Assembly (NCBI GenBank): GCA_934365945.1
Contig: CAKRNE010000001.1
Location: 248,001 to 312,000 of the forward strand
Origin: an uncultured Agathobacter sp.
GTDB taxonomy: Bacteria > Bacillota > Clostridia > Lachnospirales > Lachnospiraceae
DNA length: 64,000 nucleotides
Direction of reading: 5' to 3'
The notes beneath the pieces are model-generated. The model was not told the DNA's origin. It ran no database searches and saw only the letters and a program-made list of their open reading frames with translations. Shown piece after piece: positions 9,674 through 18,330 of the stretch (the stretch's first letter is position 1; the number at the start of each line of letters is the position of its first letter). The position numbers were made by a program, and so were the translations under genes.

Positions 9674-9712
9674 AATCCCCACAAGATGTAAAATCTACAT
9701 TTTGTGGGGATT
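9674..9712 (+). terminator. Terminator of the nitroreductase gene
   Basis: AATCCCCACAA...TTGTGGGGATT stem with an inner ATGTA/TACAT pair, followed by GAATTTTA. A strong hairpin with a short T-run. Confidence 0.75.
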
Positions 9713-9866
9713 GAATTTTACTCGTATTATGTCCACATAATCAGTTTGAATCTTTTTCTTTATTTAAATTTTTGATTTAAAATACCGCTTTATCTGCTAT
9801 AATGAGCATATCGAATAATATAACACATGAATACTCATACCTATAATCATTCAGGAAGGAAATAAT

Positions 9867-11456
9867 ATGTCAAAAAGATTTAACACAACCGCAGTGTGTA
9901 TCCCATCTGAGCATTACATGGTAAACATCGATAACCGTTTAAAACAGATAAAACAGCTTGTCGATGAAAGCAAATATTTTACCATCAATCGTGCAAGACA
10001 ATATGGAAAAACAACCACCCTACGTGCGTTATACCGCTACCTGAAAAGTGAATACTATGTTGTGCTTATGGATTTTCAAACATTTGGAAGTCTTGATTTT
10101 GAGTCTGAACATACTTTTGCAATTGCGTTTGCAAATTCCTTTGTCAGGTTATTTCTCCGCAATGATCCGGCTCTTGATAATCCGGTAAATCCGTTATCAA
10201 AGTTGACCACTGACTCACAGAATGAGAATTTTTCTTTGCGGATATTGTTCAATGATTTAAATGATATATGCTCTGTTTCTGATAAACCGATCGTACTAAT
10301 GATAGATGAAGTCGACAGTGCCGCAAACAATCAGGTATTTTTAGATTTTCTGTCACAGCTTCGAGCCGGATATATTGACAGGGATTTAGAACCGACTTTT
10401 AAATCCGTAATACTCGCCGGAGTCTATGACATAAAAAATTTAAAACATAAACTCAGAAACGATGATGAACACAAATACAACAGTCCATGGAATATTGCAG
10501 CCGATTTTAATATTGATATGAGTTTTTCACAAAAGGACATCTACGGAATGCTTTCAGACTACGAGGACGATTATCATACCGGCATGGACATTGAGCATAT
10601 ATCCGGTCTGATTTATTCTTATACATCCGGATATCCTTATCTCGTCTCACGAATATGCCAGATAATGGATGAAAAGCTGCCCGAAAAATATACGTCAAAG
10701 CATGATATATGGACTGTTTATGGATTTAATTCTGCCATTAGGATTTTATTATCCGAAAAAAACACTCTATTTGAATCACTGAGTGAAAAGCTTAATTCAT
10801 ATCCAAGCCTTTCTGATATGCTAAAAAATCTTTTATTTACCGGCAAAAGCATATCCTACAATTACTATGAAGAGTCAATAAATATCGCTACAATGTTTGG
10901 CTTTGTAAGAGATAATAACGGAGTACTTGTAATTTCAAACAGAATTTTTGAAACATGGCTTTATAATTTATATCTTTCCACTGCCGAAATGCAGCAAACT
11001 GATATCTATAAGGCTTCTTTACGGGACAAAAGTCAGTTCATTGTAAATGGACATCTGGATATGAAACATATCCTCGAAAAATTTGTTATCCATTTTCATG
11101 ATATATTTGGAGATAAGAATGATAAATTTTTGGAGGACGAGGGCAGACGTTACTTTTTATTGTATCTGCGTCCTATTATAAACGGCACCGTAAACTATTA
11201 TATCGAAGCTCACACCAGAGACTTACGCAGAACCGATATCATCGTCGATTACCTTGGAAACCAATATATTATTGAAATGAAAATTTGGCATGGTGAGGAA
11301 TACAATAACCGCGGTGAAAAGCAACTAGCTGATTATCTTGACTTGTATCATTCCAATACCGGATATATGCTCAGCTTCAACTTCAATAAAAACAAGCATA
11401 TCGGCGTACATGAAATAATGATAGAAGATAAAAAAATCATCGAAGCTGTTGTATAA
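9867..11456 (+). CDS. AAA-like ATPase with C-terminal PD-(D/E)XK nuclease domain
   Basis: 529 residues. The N-terminal part matches the AAA-ATPase_like family common in gut anaerobes: Walker A RQYGKTTTL (Gly47-Lys48-Thr49) and Walker B IVLMIDEVDS near residue 150. The C-terminal 130 residues fit the PD-(D/E)XK domain found in this family: RRTDIIVDYLGNQYIIEMKI followed by KQLADYLDLY. Complete, with AGGAAGG ahead of the ATG and a terminator behind. Such genes are multicopy in Lachnospiraceae and Bacteroidetes; their function is not established, and defence or mobile-element roles have been suggested. Confidence 0.85.
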   Translation: MSKRFNTTAVCIPSEHYMVNIDNRLKQIKQLVDESKYFTINRARQYGKTTTLRALYRYLKSEYYVVLMDFQTFGSLDFESEHTFAIAFANSFVRLFLRNDPALDNPVNPLSKLTTDSQNENFSLRILFNDLNDICSVSDKPIVLMIDEVDSAANNQVFLDFLSQLRAGYIDRDLEPTFKSVILAGVYDIKNLKHKLRNDDEHKYNSPWNIAADFNIDMSFSQKDIYGMLSDYEDDYHTGMDIEHISGLIYSYTSGYPYLVSRICQIMDEKLPEKYTSKHDIWTVYGFNSAIRILLSEKNTLFESLSEKLNSYPSLSDMLKNLLFTGKSISYNYYEESINIATMFGFVRDNNGVLVISNRIFETWLYNLYLSTAEMQQTDIYKASLRDKSQFIVNGHLDMKHILEKFVIHFHDIFGDKNDKFLEDEGRRYFLLYLRPIINGTVNYYIEAHTRDLRRTDIIVDYLGNQYIIEMKIWHGEEYNNRGEKQLADYLDLYHSNTGYMLSFNFNKNKHIGVHEIMIEDKKIIEAVV

Positions 11457-11482
11457 TAACAGTCCAATTTTCCCAACATTAA

Positions 11483-11525
11483 AGCTCCCGGCTGACAACA
11501 CTATTTACGCTGTCAATCGGGAGCT
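11483..11525. terminator. Bidirectional terminator
   Basis: AGCTCCCGGCTGACA pairs with TGTCAATCGGGAGCT. AT-rich, T-containing flanks exist on both sides. It separates the converging ATPase gene and histidine kinase gene. Confidence 0.7.
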
Positions 11526-11582
11526 CTTAATTTAATTTTTTATTATAGTTTTACTTTTTATGTCAATATCCTGTTTATTTGT

Positions 11583-13082
11583 TTACTGCCGGTTCATACC
11601 CTGTGTTTCCTGATACTTCCTGATTACGAAAAACATGGTAGTTCCATCGCCTTCTTTGCTGGTAGCCCATATCTTGCCGCCGTGATCCTCTATAATCTTC
11701 TTTACAATGGAAAGCCCTATGCCGCTGCCTCCTGTAGCCGAATTTCTCGACGCATCCGCTCTGTAAAATCTGTCAAAAATATATGGCATATCTCTCTGGT
11801 CGATTCCGCGTCCGTTGTCCTCAATCTCAACCTGTATGAAATCTCCGACATCATTTATCCTGATATCTATATAGCTTTGTGTCTTGTTCATATACTTCAC
11901 CGAATTGCCGACTATATTGTTAATCACACGGCGAAGCTGCTCCGGATCAGCAATGATAAGCACGTTGCTATCCACATGATTTTCATATGAAAGTCTGATA
12001 TTTTTTGCCTCAAGATCTAGTCCTATTTCCTCAACACAATCATTAAAATAATCTGTGACATTTATCTTTGCAAAATTGTACGGAATCCTGTTAGTGTCAA
12101 TCTTTGAGTAAAGCGTCAGCTCATTAATCAGCTTATCCATATCATTTGCCTTATTGTAAATGGTCCTGACGTATTTATCGACCTTTTCAGGGGTGTTTGC
12201 AACTCCGTCAAGTATGCCCTCGGCATAGCCCTTTACCGCAGTAATAGGAGTCTTTAAATCATGTGCTATATTGCTGATTAACACTCTGTTTTCAGACTCA
12301 TTCGTCACCTTTTCCTCGGCATTTTTCTTGAGGCGCGCACGCATCTGCTCAAACGCAGTACACAGCTCACCAATCTCTCCGTCGCTTGGACTCGTCTCAA
12401 GCTCAAAGTCCAGATTGCCATCCTTGATATTTTCGGCGGCAATACGCAGCCTCTCTATCGGTGTGATAATGCTCCTGTATATCCACACTATAAGCATGAC
12501 AGCCGTGGTAAGAAGTATAAATACAAGTGCAAATGCTCCCTCTATTAAAACAGTCCTGACCTCCGGAATCACACACGCGGTTGATGTCACTATGTAAAGA
12601 CTCGCCTCATCACCATCACTGTCACGAAAATTCAGCTGCTTTATGAGCACCTTGTCATCGCTGTCCATATAGCTGCTCACATCTGAGCTGCTCTGCTTAT
12701 TTGAGATTCGCGGAAGTTTTCTCAAAATATCATCATTGTCAATTCCACCATTGAAAATGAGATCTCCTTCACTTTTCACTATAAGGTATGAGTATTTCTT
12801 CGCAAGCTTCTTATTTATCTTTGTCAGATAATCGTCATCAAGAAGCTTGGATGGTTCTATGAGCGAGGTCTTCTCGAGCTCATCATATGTGCGCCCTGTC
12901 ACCTTGTTCAAAAACTGCACCGTGTCGGTGAGTGCGAGCATGCCCGCATCCTCCATGCCATAGGTCTTGTTGATGGCCTTTAGCTGAATCTTATTGAAGC
13001 CCACAAGCACCATGCCGGTGAGCACAACCGGCACAAAAATAATTATGCAGAATGATATAGCAAGTTTTGTTTTTATCTTCAT
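11583..13082 (-). CDS. Sensor histidine kinase
   Basis: 499 residues. TM helix at 6-29, an extracellular sensor of about 150 residues, a second TM at 181-205, then a HAMP linker (RSIITPIERLRIAAENI). The HisKA domain has the phospho-acceptor His274 in NIAHDLKTPITAVKGY, the N box is RRVINNIVGNSVKYM, and the G boxes are DNGRGID and GGSGIGLSIVKKII. Probable partner is the OmpR-type regulator at 17242-17931: both genes have the same 17-bp sequence at the same distance from the same -10 box. They are now 4.2 kb apart, which is unusual for such a pair. Signal unknown. Confidence 0.93.
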   Translation of the reverse strand: MKIKTKLAISFCIIIFVPVVLTGMVLVGFNKIQLKAINKTYGMEDAGMLALTDTVQFLNKVTGRTYDELEKTSLIEPSKLLDDDYLTKINKKLAKKYSYLIVKSEGDLIFNGGIDNDDILRKLPRISNKQSSSDVSSYMDSDDKVLIKQLNFRDSDGDEASLYIVTSTACVIPEVRTVLIEGAFALVFILLTTAVMLIVWIYRSIITPIERLRIAAENIKDGNLDFELETSPSDGEIGELCTAFEQMRARLKKNAEEKVTNESENRVLISNIAHDLKTPITAVKGYAEGILDGVANTPEKVDKYVRTIYNKANDMDKLINELTLYSKIDTNRIPYNFAKINVTDYFNDCVEEIGLDLEAKNIRLSYENHVDSNVLIIADPEQLRRVINNIVGNSVKYMNKTQSYIDIRINDVGDFIQVEIEDNGRGIDQRDMPYIFDRFYRADASRNSATGGSGIGLSIVKKIIEDHGGKIWATSKEGDGTTMFFVIRKYQETQGMNRQ

Positions 13083-13109
13083 AGTATTCTCCGTTTGAAT
13101 AAATTAATA

Positions 13110-13146
13110 AGCATAGGATTAGTGTTTGGCACCAATCTTATGCTTA
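13110..13146 (-). other. Hairpin in the probable 5' leader of the kinase gene
   Basis: AAGCATAAGATT...AATCCTATGCTT pairs around a loop of about 13 nt, right after the -10 box and ahead of the kinase start. It could stabilise the leader, or be an old terminator for the XRE/ImmA unit; the T-run is poor. Confidence 0.5.
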
Positions 13147-13189
13147 TTATATCATATTTAGAAAAACCTCTATCTAAATTTTCTCTAAA
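13146..13189 (-). promoter_or_regulatory. Kinase promoter with OmpR-type operator
   Basis: On the minus strand TTTAGA-GAAAA-TTTAGA (13173-13189, two 6-bp direct repeats, period 11 bp) lies ahead of TATAAT (13146-13151). The same arrangement with the same spacing precedes the response regulator (18076-18119). No good -35 is present, as expected for an activated promoter. Period-11 direct repeats are the usual binding site of OmpR-family regulators. Confidence 0.6.
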
Positions 13190-13200
13190 AAATGGAGGAC

Positions 13201-13526
13201 TTATTCAATAAGTTGACGAAGCTCTAAAAATTTTGTTTTTAATCTAATGTTATAATTTTCTATAAACCTATTCATCCATTCTCTTTCTTCATCCTTATAT
13301 GGATCACTTACAAATCGTTTAATAATGCATCTGTATATATTTTTATTTTCCCATTAGCAATATCTTCATCTACCCGCTCTAAAATCTCTTCTCCATGATT
13401 CTCTAACTCAACATTTCTGATCTGCTCATAAATTATTACTCCATCAACAAACATTGAGAAAATAATGTTTTCTAAGCCAGCTTTATAAAAATGAATAATT
13501 GCATTCGTGTCTAAAGATGCTTTCAA
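13201..13526 (-). pseudogene. PIN-like toxin gene, probably frameshifted
   Basis: The start is a TTG overlapping the ImmA gene stop, with GGAGG ahead. The first 72 codons encode MKASLDTNAIIHFYKAG, resembling a PIN nuclease N-terminus with its first acidic residue (LDTN). They stop at 13308. A different frame then continues with IKRFVSDPYKDEEREWM to a TAA at 13201-13203. The hydrophilic continuation looks coding, so I infer one frameshift and perhaps a missing middle. As it stands the product would be 72 residues without the later acidic residues. Confidence 0.55.
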
Positions 13527-14341
13527 TCGCTAAGACCTCCTATCAAATCATCCAAATCAGTATCATCTTCTACAGGTTCATTTATTTTATCGCTCACATC
13601 ATCTATCGTTAGTTTATAACAATCCAGTGCTTTCACTAATGTTTCTTTTGGAATAGCTCCATGATTGTAATTATAAATAACGTATTCTATGTATTCATAA
13701 GGGATATCCAACACATTCGCAGGTTCATTCAGCGCAGCATTCCCCCCTGCGCTTTTTAAAAGATTTCTCACTCTAATCTCATTTTTTTGATTATCCAATT
13801 GAGCCTTCTCAACTGAGTCAATTTTTCCTATACTCTCTAATCGGTTAAGCACCATCTCAAAGCTCACGTTAAACTCAGACATAATCTTTGCAATATCAAT
13901 TGCTGTAAGTCCTTGCTGTTTTTCCTCAAGCAGCTCTATATCCATAAACTTCTCAACAACCTCTTCCGGCATAAGTAAACACGCAGCAAAATAATTTGCC
14001 TCCTGCTCTCTCTCATCTGTATTATGATCCGAAAGAGTTAATCCATTATCTATAAAAGAATTCATTTTATCCATATGTAATACCGCATGCCCTATTTCAT
14101 GCGCAAGTGTAAAAATCTCTCTAGATAATCTCGAACTTGAATTCGTAAAAATTATAATATCCTTATCTTTTTTCATTGCAAACCCTAAGTCCGCATTTTC
14201 ACCTAAAGGATATCTTATTACCTTCCATCCGACTGATTCACACTCTTTGTAAAGATTCATGATTCCATAATTGCTTATTCTCATGTTTCTTCTTATTTGA
14301 TCAGCTTTTTTCCGAATATCCCTTTTCTTGATATCTAACAT
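13523..14341 (-). CDS. ImmA/IrrE family metallopeptidase
   Basis: 272 residues. The zinc-peptidase signature is HEIGHAVLH, with the downstream EANYFAACLLMPEEVV block typical of COG2856/ImmA proteins, which cleave or inactivate partner XRE repressors. It follows the XRE gene by 12 bp and overlaps the next gene by 4 bp, giving a three-gene unit XRE-ImmA-PIN. Such trios have been described as toxin-antitoxin-like or mobile-element regulatory modules. The C-terminal third is acidic and not recognised. Confidence 0.9.
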   Translation of the reverse strand: MLDIKKRDIRKKADQIRRNMRISNYGIMNLYKECESVGWKVIRYPLGENADLGFAMKKDKDIIIFTNSSSRLSREIFTLAHEIGHAVLHMDKMNSFIDNGLTLSDHNTDEREQEANYFAACLLMPEEVVEKFMDIELLEEKQQGLTAIDIAKIMSEFNVSFEMVLNRLESIGKIDSVEKAQLDNQKNEIRVRNLLKSAGGNAALNEPANVLDIPYEYIEYVIYNYNHGAIPKETLVKALDCYKLTIDDVSDKINEPVEDDTDLDDLIGGLSD

Positions 14342-14353
14342 TCCTCTACACCT

Positions 14354-14686
14354 CTACCCAATATCATCATGCTGTAATTTCGTATAAAGATGCTTATTCG
14401 CATAAAACAAATCCAACATCTCTGTAATTTTTTCTGATGAACCAGATGTATCACCGTTTCTATATGCTATAACAGGAGTCTCATCTAATACTCTGGTTAT
14501 ATCAGCCACTTGAACCCCAAGGACTTTTGCAATCTGAGCCAGGATTTCAAGAGTAATATTATTTGTTCCATTTTCAATACGGGCATATTTCTGACGACTT
14601 ATGCCAATCTTATCTGCAACTTGCTCCTGAGTTAAATGCGTTCCACTTCTAAGAGCTTTTATTCTTTCCCCTAAAATCTCGTTCAT
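14354..14686 (-). CDS. XRE-family transcriptional regulator
   Basis: 110 residues. Helix-turn-helix at about 6-60: ERIKALRSGTHLTQEQVADK followed by IGISRQKYARIENGTNNITL. The C-terminal 50 residues are unlike known domains. It is the first gene of the XRE-ImmA-PIN unit and presumably represses it; the neighbouring peptidase probably acts on it. The ATG follows GGAGGTGGATC. Upstream is a 230-bp AT-rich gap in which I see no further gene. Confidence 0.9.
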   Translation of the reverse strand: MNEILGERIKALRSGTHLTQEQVADKIGISRQKYARIENGTNNITLEILAQIAKVLGVQVADITRVLDETPVIAYRNGDTSGSSEKITEMLDLFYANKHLYTKLQHDDIG

Positions 14687-14914
14687 GATCCACCTCCATT
14701 TTTGTGTACTTTAATTTTATCACATATCAAAGCATTGTCAATCTTAAATGTTATGTTTTTATAACATTAATCTATTAATGATATAAAATTATAACTTTTT
14801 TTTACTTTAACCTTCTTTATTTAAAAAATAGTAACTATTACTAAATTTTAAATATTATATAATATTTCAACCTCTTATGTTCTAAATGAATATATTTTTC
14901 TAATCACTTATCTA

Positions 14915-15208
14915 TTACAAATGCCTTAAATGCGTCCTATAATATCTCAACTCCTTTTCATCCACCTCATCTATTATGTGATTAACCTGATATAAAAGTT
15001 TCCGCGGTTTTCTTTGCTCCTGCTTCTCCTTTTCCACGTCCAGATATTCCCGCAAGATAAAAAAATCCATACTCTATTCCCGCGCTTTCAAGCCGTCTGC
15101 ATTGCTTTAGTATATCCTGTGATGTATAGCCTTTATCCATAAATCCAGGTGCACGTCATCGGCAGTCTCAACACCTATTGTAAGTCCGTTAAGCCTATTT
15201 ATTTTTGT
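14915..15208 (-). pseudogene. Remnant of a radical SAM protein gene
   Basis: Minus-strand coding debris. One frame gives KINRLNGLTIGVETADD, then a shift leads to MDKGYTSQDILKQCRRLESA and GIEYGFFYLAGISGRGKG, ending at a TAA. A third stretch reads HIIDEVDEKELRYYRTHLRH and stops at 14915-14917. These match in order the middle and C-terminal end of the large radical SAM (Elp3/YhcC-like) proteins, but the cluster-binding N-terminus is missing. At least one frameshift and an internal deletion are visible. Confidence 0.75.
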
Positions 15209-15241
15209 CTACTGCATATCAAAACAAACAATGAGGAATAT

Positions 15242-15529
15242 ATGAAAAAATCAGACTTTGCGGTAAACCGCTGTAAAACGATATCCACCATCCAGAAAAT
15301 GCTCAGTGGAAAATATAAACTTGAAATATTATGGTACATAGGAAAATGTGACATGAAACGTTTCGGGCAGTTGCGCCGCCAGATCGGAGAGATAACCGAA
15401 AGCTCCCTTACAAAACAACTCCGTGAATTGGAAGCCGACGGTTTTATACACCGCCATGATTTCAAGGAAATTCCACCTCATGTAGAGTATACACTCACAC
15501 CACTCGGTGAAAGTTTCCTGTGTATTTAA
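15242..15529 (+). CDS. HxlR-type winged-helix transcriptional regulator
   Basis: 95 residues from the ATG at 15242, which has GAGGAA ahead. The longer upstream reading frame runs into radical-SAM debris and is not used. The family pattern is clear: cysteine near the start (NRCKTI), then KYKLEILWYIGKCDMKRFGQ, LRRQIGEITESSLTKQLREL and HRHDFKEIPPHVEYTLTPLG. HxlR proteins sense redox, aldehyde or metabolite signals and usually control a neighbouring reductase; no such partner is next to it here. It ends slightly early compared with the 100-115 residues usual for the family. Confidence 0.88.
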   Translation: MKKSDFAVNRCKTISTIQKMLSGKYKLEILWYIGKCDMKRFGQLRRQIGEITESSLTKQLRELEADGFIHRHDFKEIPPHVEYTLTPLGESFLCI

Positions 15530-15546
15530 GATGATATTAAAGAATG

Positions 15547-15574
15547 GGGCGAGGAAAATTTGTGATTCCTCGCC
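15547..15574. other. Hairpin between converging genes
   Basis: GGGCGAGGA pairs with TCCTCGCCC around a 10-nt AT-rich loop. No long T-run on either strand, so it is a possible but weak terminator. Confidence 0.45.
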
Positions 15575-15652
15575 CTATATCTCTTAACGATTTATTAATA
15601 TGCTATTAAACGCTATTAATGTATTAAATTTTTATGTTTCTTCGCACTTAAA

Positions 15653-16795
15653 CTATTCCTTATATCTCGAAGAAACCTCGTCTTTAAAGAGTTCATTCAG
15701 TTCAGAATCGGATAAATCCACCAAAACATTTTTACTATCAACAGCATCCATAGTTATATCTTGTCTTATTAAAAAACTGCGGTCTTTTACTCTTGAAATA
15801 CAGCTATATTCTGTATCATAAATTTTTGTCTGCACTATTCCACCCGTCACAAATTTTAATCCATTATAGGTTTTGCTTGGAATATTACTTTCATAAGAAA
15901 AATCCGTAGTCGGGTATACCAGCATTTCGCTTTGAGCATTATTTCCACTGGCATCTGTAGTTATCACAAAATTAAACGGCATATCATAAAACGGTCCAAC
16001 CGAATTATATGACTGGCTGATTTTGTCTTTTTCCTCTTTATACTTAGTTTTCCAATATTCAATAGCCGTATCCAATATATTCTGCTCTGAAGATGTAAGA
16101 AGTACATCAGTCTGGTCACTACAAAATCCATTATCACCACTTATTCCCAGATCCGCATAAAGAGAATCAATATCCCCTGTCGCTCTGCAGTAACCATCCA
16201 CTACAAACGTTACCACACCAAGTATACTTCCTCTATCTTCAAACTTAGATTTCTCATCACCATCCGCAAAATCCTCAATAGCAGCTCCGTTTTTTGTCTG
16301 ACTGCGTACCTCTTCTAAACGCTCAATGTTCTTTTCCTTTGTATCTGAACCACTAAGTTGTCCATTCATATACTCATCTGAAATTTTCTTATGAGCAGCC
16401 TCGCTAAGTTCTTCTTCCTTTTCCTTAAGATAACTTTCTTTGTATGACTCTTTTACAGTCTCATACTTTGCCCATATTTCATCATCACTCATCTTAGCAA
16501 AATCGCCCATAGATAACTCAAATTTTCTGCCCGGGATTATAGTTAATTTTCCATTATCGAAAAAATAAATATTATCAGGTGTTTCTGACTTGTCTACGGA
16601 ATCTACTGTGTAGCCAATTACTTTTTCTTTACCTAATACCTCACTTAAGGCTGTAGATCCTGCCTTGCTGCTTTCATGCGTACCTTCAGCAGAACTGTTT
16701 TGTGATACATCACTTGATGTCTCTCCTCCGCAACCTCCAAATAAGAGGGATGCTGATAAAGTAAGTGCCAATATAGTTACTACTCTTTTTTTCAT
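15653..16795 (-). CDS. Predicted lipoprotein, function unknown
   Basis: 380 residues. A clear lipoprotein signal peptide (MKKRVVTILALTLSASLLFG, lipobox ending at Cys22) is followed by a Ser/Thr/Gln-rich linker. The rest is an acidic, soluble domain with no motif I recognise; a lysine- and glutamate-rich stretch at about 110-170 could be helical. The ATG has GAGGATAT ahead. A single gene facing the HxlR gene, with a truncated XRE gene starting about 35 bp upstream on the opposite strand. A surface-anchored protein is the safest statement. Confidence 0.75.
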   Translation of the reverse strand: MKKRVVTILALTLSASLLFGGCGGETSSDVSQNSSAEGTHESSKAGSTALSEVLGKEKVIGYTVDSVDKSETPDNIYFFDNGKLTIIPGRKFELSMGDFAKMSDDEIWAKYETVKESYKESYLKEKEEELSEAAHKKISDEYMNGQLSGSDTKEKNIERLEEVRSQTKNGAAIEDFADGDEKSKFEDRGSILGVVTFVVDGYCRATGDIDSLYADLGISGDNGFCSDQTDVLLTSSEQNILDTAIEYWKTKYKEEKDKISQSYNSVGPFYDMPFNFVITTDASGNNAQSEMLVYPTTDFSYESNIPSKTYNGLKFVTGGIVQTKIYDTEYSCISRVKDRSFLIRQDITMDAVDSKNVLVDLSDSELNELFKDEVSSRYKE

Positions 16796-16831
16796 ATTGA
16801 TATCCTCTTTTCACATTTTTTAACTATATAG

Positions 16832-17143
16832 GCATATAATCTTTCTCAGGAGCAACTTGCGGAAAAAATCCACATCTCCATGACACACATGAGTCATATT
16901 GAAACAGGCAACACAAAATTAAGCCTGCCTGTTTTTGTTGATATCGCAAATGCACTATCAGTACAGACAGATGAACTTTTACACGATATCCCTCAAAATA
17001 ATAAAACAAATATGAAGAATGAAATAAACGAACTGCTTGATTCATGTTCTATGCGTGATATGTATATTTTGCTTGATGTACTGCGTTCGGTAAAAACGTC
17101 TTTAGACAAATATAACCAATCACCGATAGATTCATCTAATTAA
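16832..17143 (+). pseudogene. 5'-truncated XRE regulator
   Basis: The frame is open from just after a TAG at 16829-16831 and begins inside the helix-turn-helix: AYNLSQEQLAEKIHISMTHM, then SHIETGNTKLSLPVFVDIAN. The normal first 10-15 residues are missing, and no start with a ribosome-binding site precedes the remaining helix. An ATG at 16880 could only give an 87-residue protein lacking half the DNA-binding domain. The C-terminal tail (ELLDSCSMRDMYILLDVLRS) is intact. Probably a remnant created when the lipoprotein gene became its neighbour. Confidence 0.7.
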
Positions 17144-17161
17144 ATCAAATTATAAAAATCC

Positions 17162-17202
17162 AAAAAGGACATATCTCCCCCAACTTGGGGTTGATATGTC
17201 CT
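17162..17202 (-). terminator. Terminator after the response regulator
   Basis: AGGACATATC pairs with GATATGTCCT, with an inner CCCC/GGGG pair; the minus strand then reads TTTTT. It shows that the regulator transcript ends here and does not normally run on to the kinase gene. Confidence 0.8.
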
Positions 17203-17241
17203 ATAACTTCTACAATATCTATTATTTTTTCCAAATTATCA

Positions 17242-17931
17242 CTACAACTTAAATCTGTATCCCACACCCCAAATAGTCTCAATATATTGAGGCTTTGCAG
17301 TGTTCATCTCGATTTTCTCACGAATCTTCTTGATATGTACAGTGACTGTCGCGATATCTCCAACTGAATCCATATTCCAGATTTCCTTGAAGAGCTCCTC
17401 CTTGGTAAACACATGGTTTGGATTCTCCGCAAGGAATGTGAGCAGGTCAAATTCCTTTGTGGTAAACTGCTTTTCCTCTCCGTTTACCCACACACGGCGG
17501 GCTGTTTTGTCAATCTTGATGCCTCGAATCTCAACGATGTCATTTTCAGATGTGGCACTTCCGATGAGGCGCTCATATCTTGCCAGATGAGCCTTTACTC
17601 TGGCAACAAGCTCTGATGGTGAAAATGGCTTTGTGACATAATCATCTGCGCCGAGTCCGAGTCCTCTTATCTTGTCGATGTCATCCTTCTTGGCTGAAAC
17701 CATGAGTATCGGTGTATTCTTTTTCTCGCGAATCTGTTTGCAAATCTCAAAGCCATCAATGCCAGGTAGCATAAGGTCAAGAATAAACAAATCAAAATCC
17801 TCCGCCAAAGCCCTTGCGAGACCACTTGTGCCATCATTCTCCACCTCAACCTCAAAGCCACTCAGCTCCAGGTAATCCTTCTCAAGATCAGCAATTGCAA
17901 CCTCGTCCTCTACTATCAAAATTCTGCTCAT
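17242..17931 (-). CDS. OmpR/PhoB-family response regulator
   Basis: 229 residues. Receiver domain 1-120 with acidic pocket VEDE, phospho-acceptor Asp52 in LFILDLMLPGIDG, and the conserved KPFSPSELVARVKAHL block. The winged-helix DNA-binding domain follows (VNGEEKQFTTKEFDLLTFL, GVGYRFKL). The ATG has AGGAGG ahead. Probable partner of the kinase at 11583-13082, because both share an operator and promoter layout; the 4.2 kb between them holds unrelated accessory genes. Its 5' leader is very AT-rich with short tandem TATA-type repeats (about 17950-18005). Confidence 0.95.
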   Translation of the reverse strand: MSRILIVEDEVAIADLEKDYLELSGFEVEVENDGTSGLARALAEDFDLFILDLMLPGIDGFEICKQIREKKNTPILMVSAKKDDIDKIRGLGLGADDYVTKPFSPSELVARVKAHLARYERLIGSATSENDIVEIRGIKIDKTARRVWVNGEEKQFTTKEFDLLTFLAENPNHVFTKEELFKEIWNMDSVGDIATVTVHIKKIREKIEMNTAKPQYIETIWGVGYRFKL

Positions 17932-18075
17932 ATACGTTCCTCCTGAAAATTTATACGTTATCGTATATCTATAGATATATTTATAGTTATATTTATATTT
18001 AAAGTTTTATTATTCGCGTATCACATATAAAATAAAAAGCCATGGAAACCGACTCAATGTCAGTCCCATGACTCA

Positions 18076-18119
18076 ATTATATCATATATCCAATAACTTC
18101 TGTCTAAATTTTCTCTAAA
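18076..18119 (-). promoter_or_regulatory. Response regulator promoter with OmpR-type operator
   Basis: The same TTTAGA-GAAAA-TTTAGA sequence (18103-18119), 21 bp from TATAAT (18076-18081), as at the kinase gene. The match between the two sites is 17 of 17 bases plus an 11-bp shared TATGATATAAT. Confidence 0.6.
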
Positions 18120-18136
18120 TTCTTTGTGAACTACAT

Positions 18137-18330
18137 CGGTAATTGAATTACCGAGCATCAGATATATATGGCTTCGCCATACAGATTCTGGGTGCGTCCA
18201 TGACACCTTTACTGCTACCCTTTTTGGGTTACACAGCTACTTTTATAATCAGGGGAGAAGATAATCCGGTAACGGATATCTTTTTCTCTTTGCCGCATCC
18301 GGCAAAATATTTTCTCATAATGTTATATGC
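18137..18330 (-). ncRNA. Probable omega (reRNA) guide region at the 3' end of tnpB
   Basis: In known elements of this group the guide RNA scaffold covers the tnpB 3' end and the right end. Here that stretch has several hairpins: AACCC/GGGT, TATGGC-GAA-GCCATA, and the terminal CGGTAATT/AATTACCG. Position by analogy only; transcript ends cannot be read from sequence. Confidence 0.4.
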
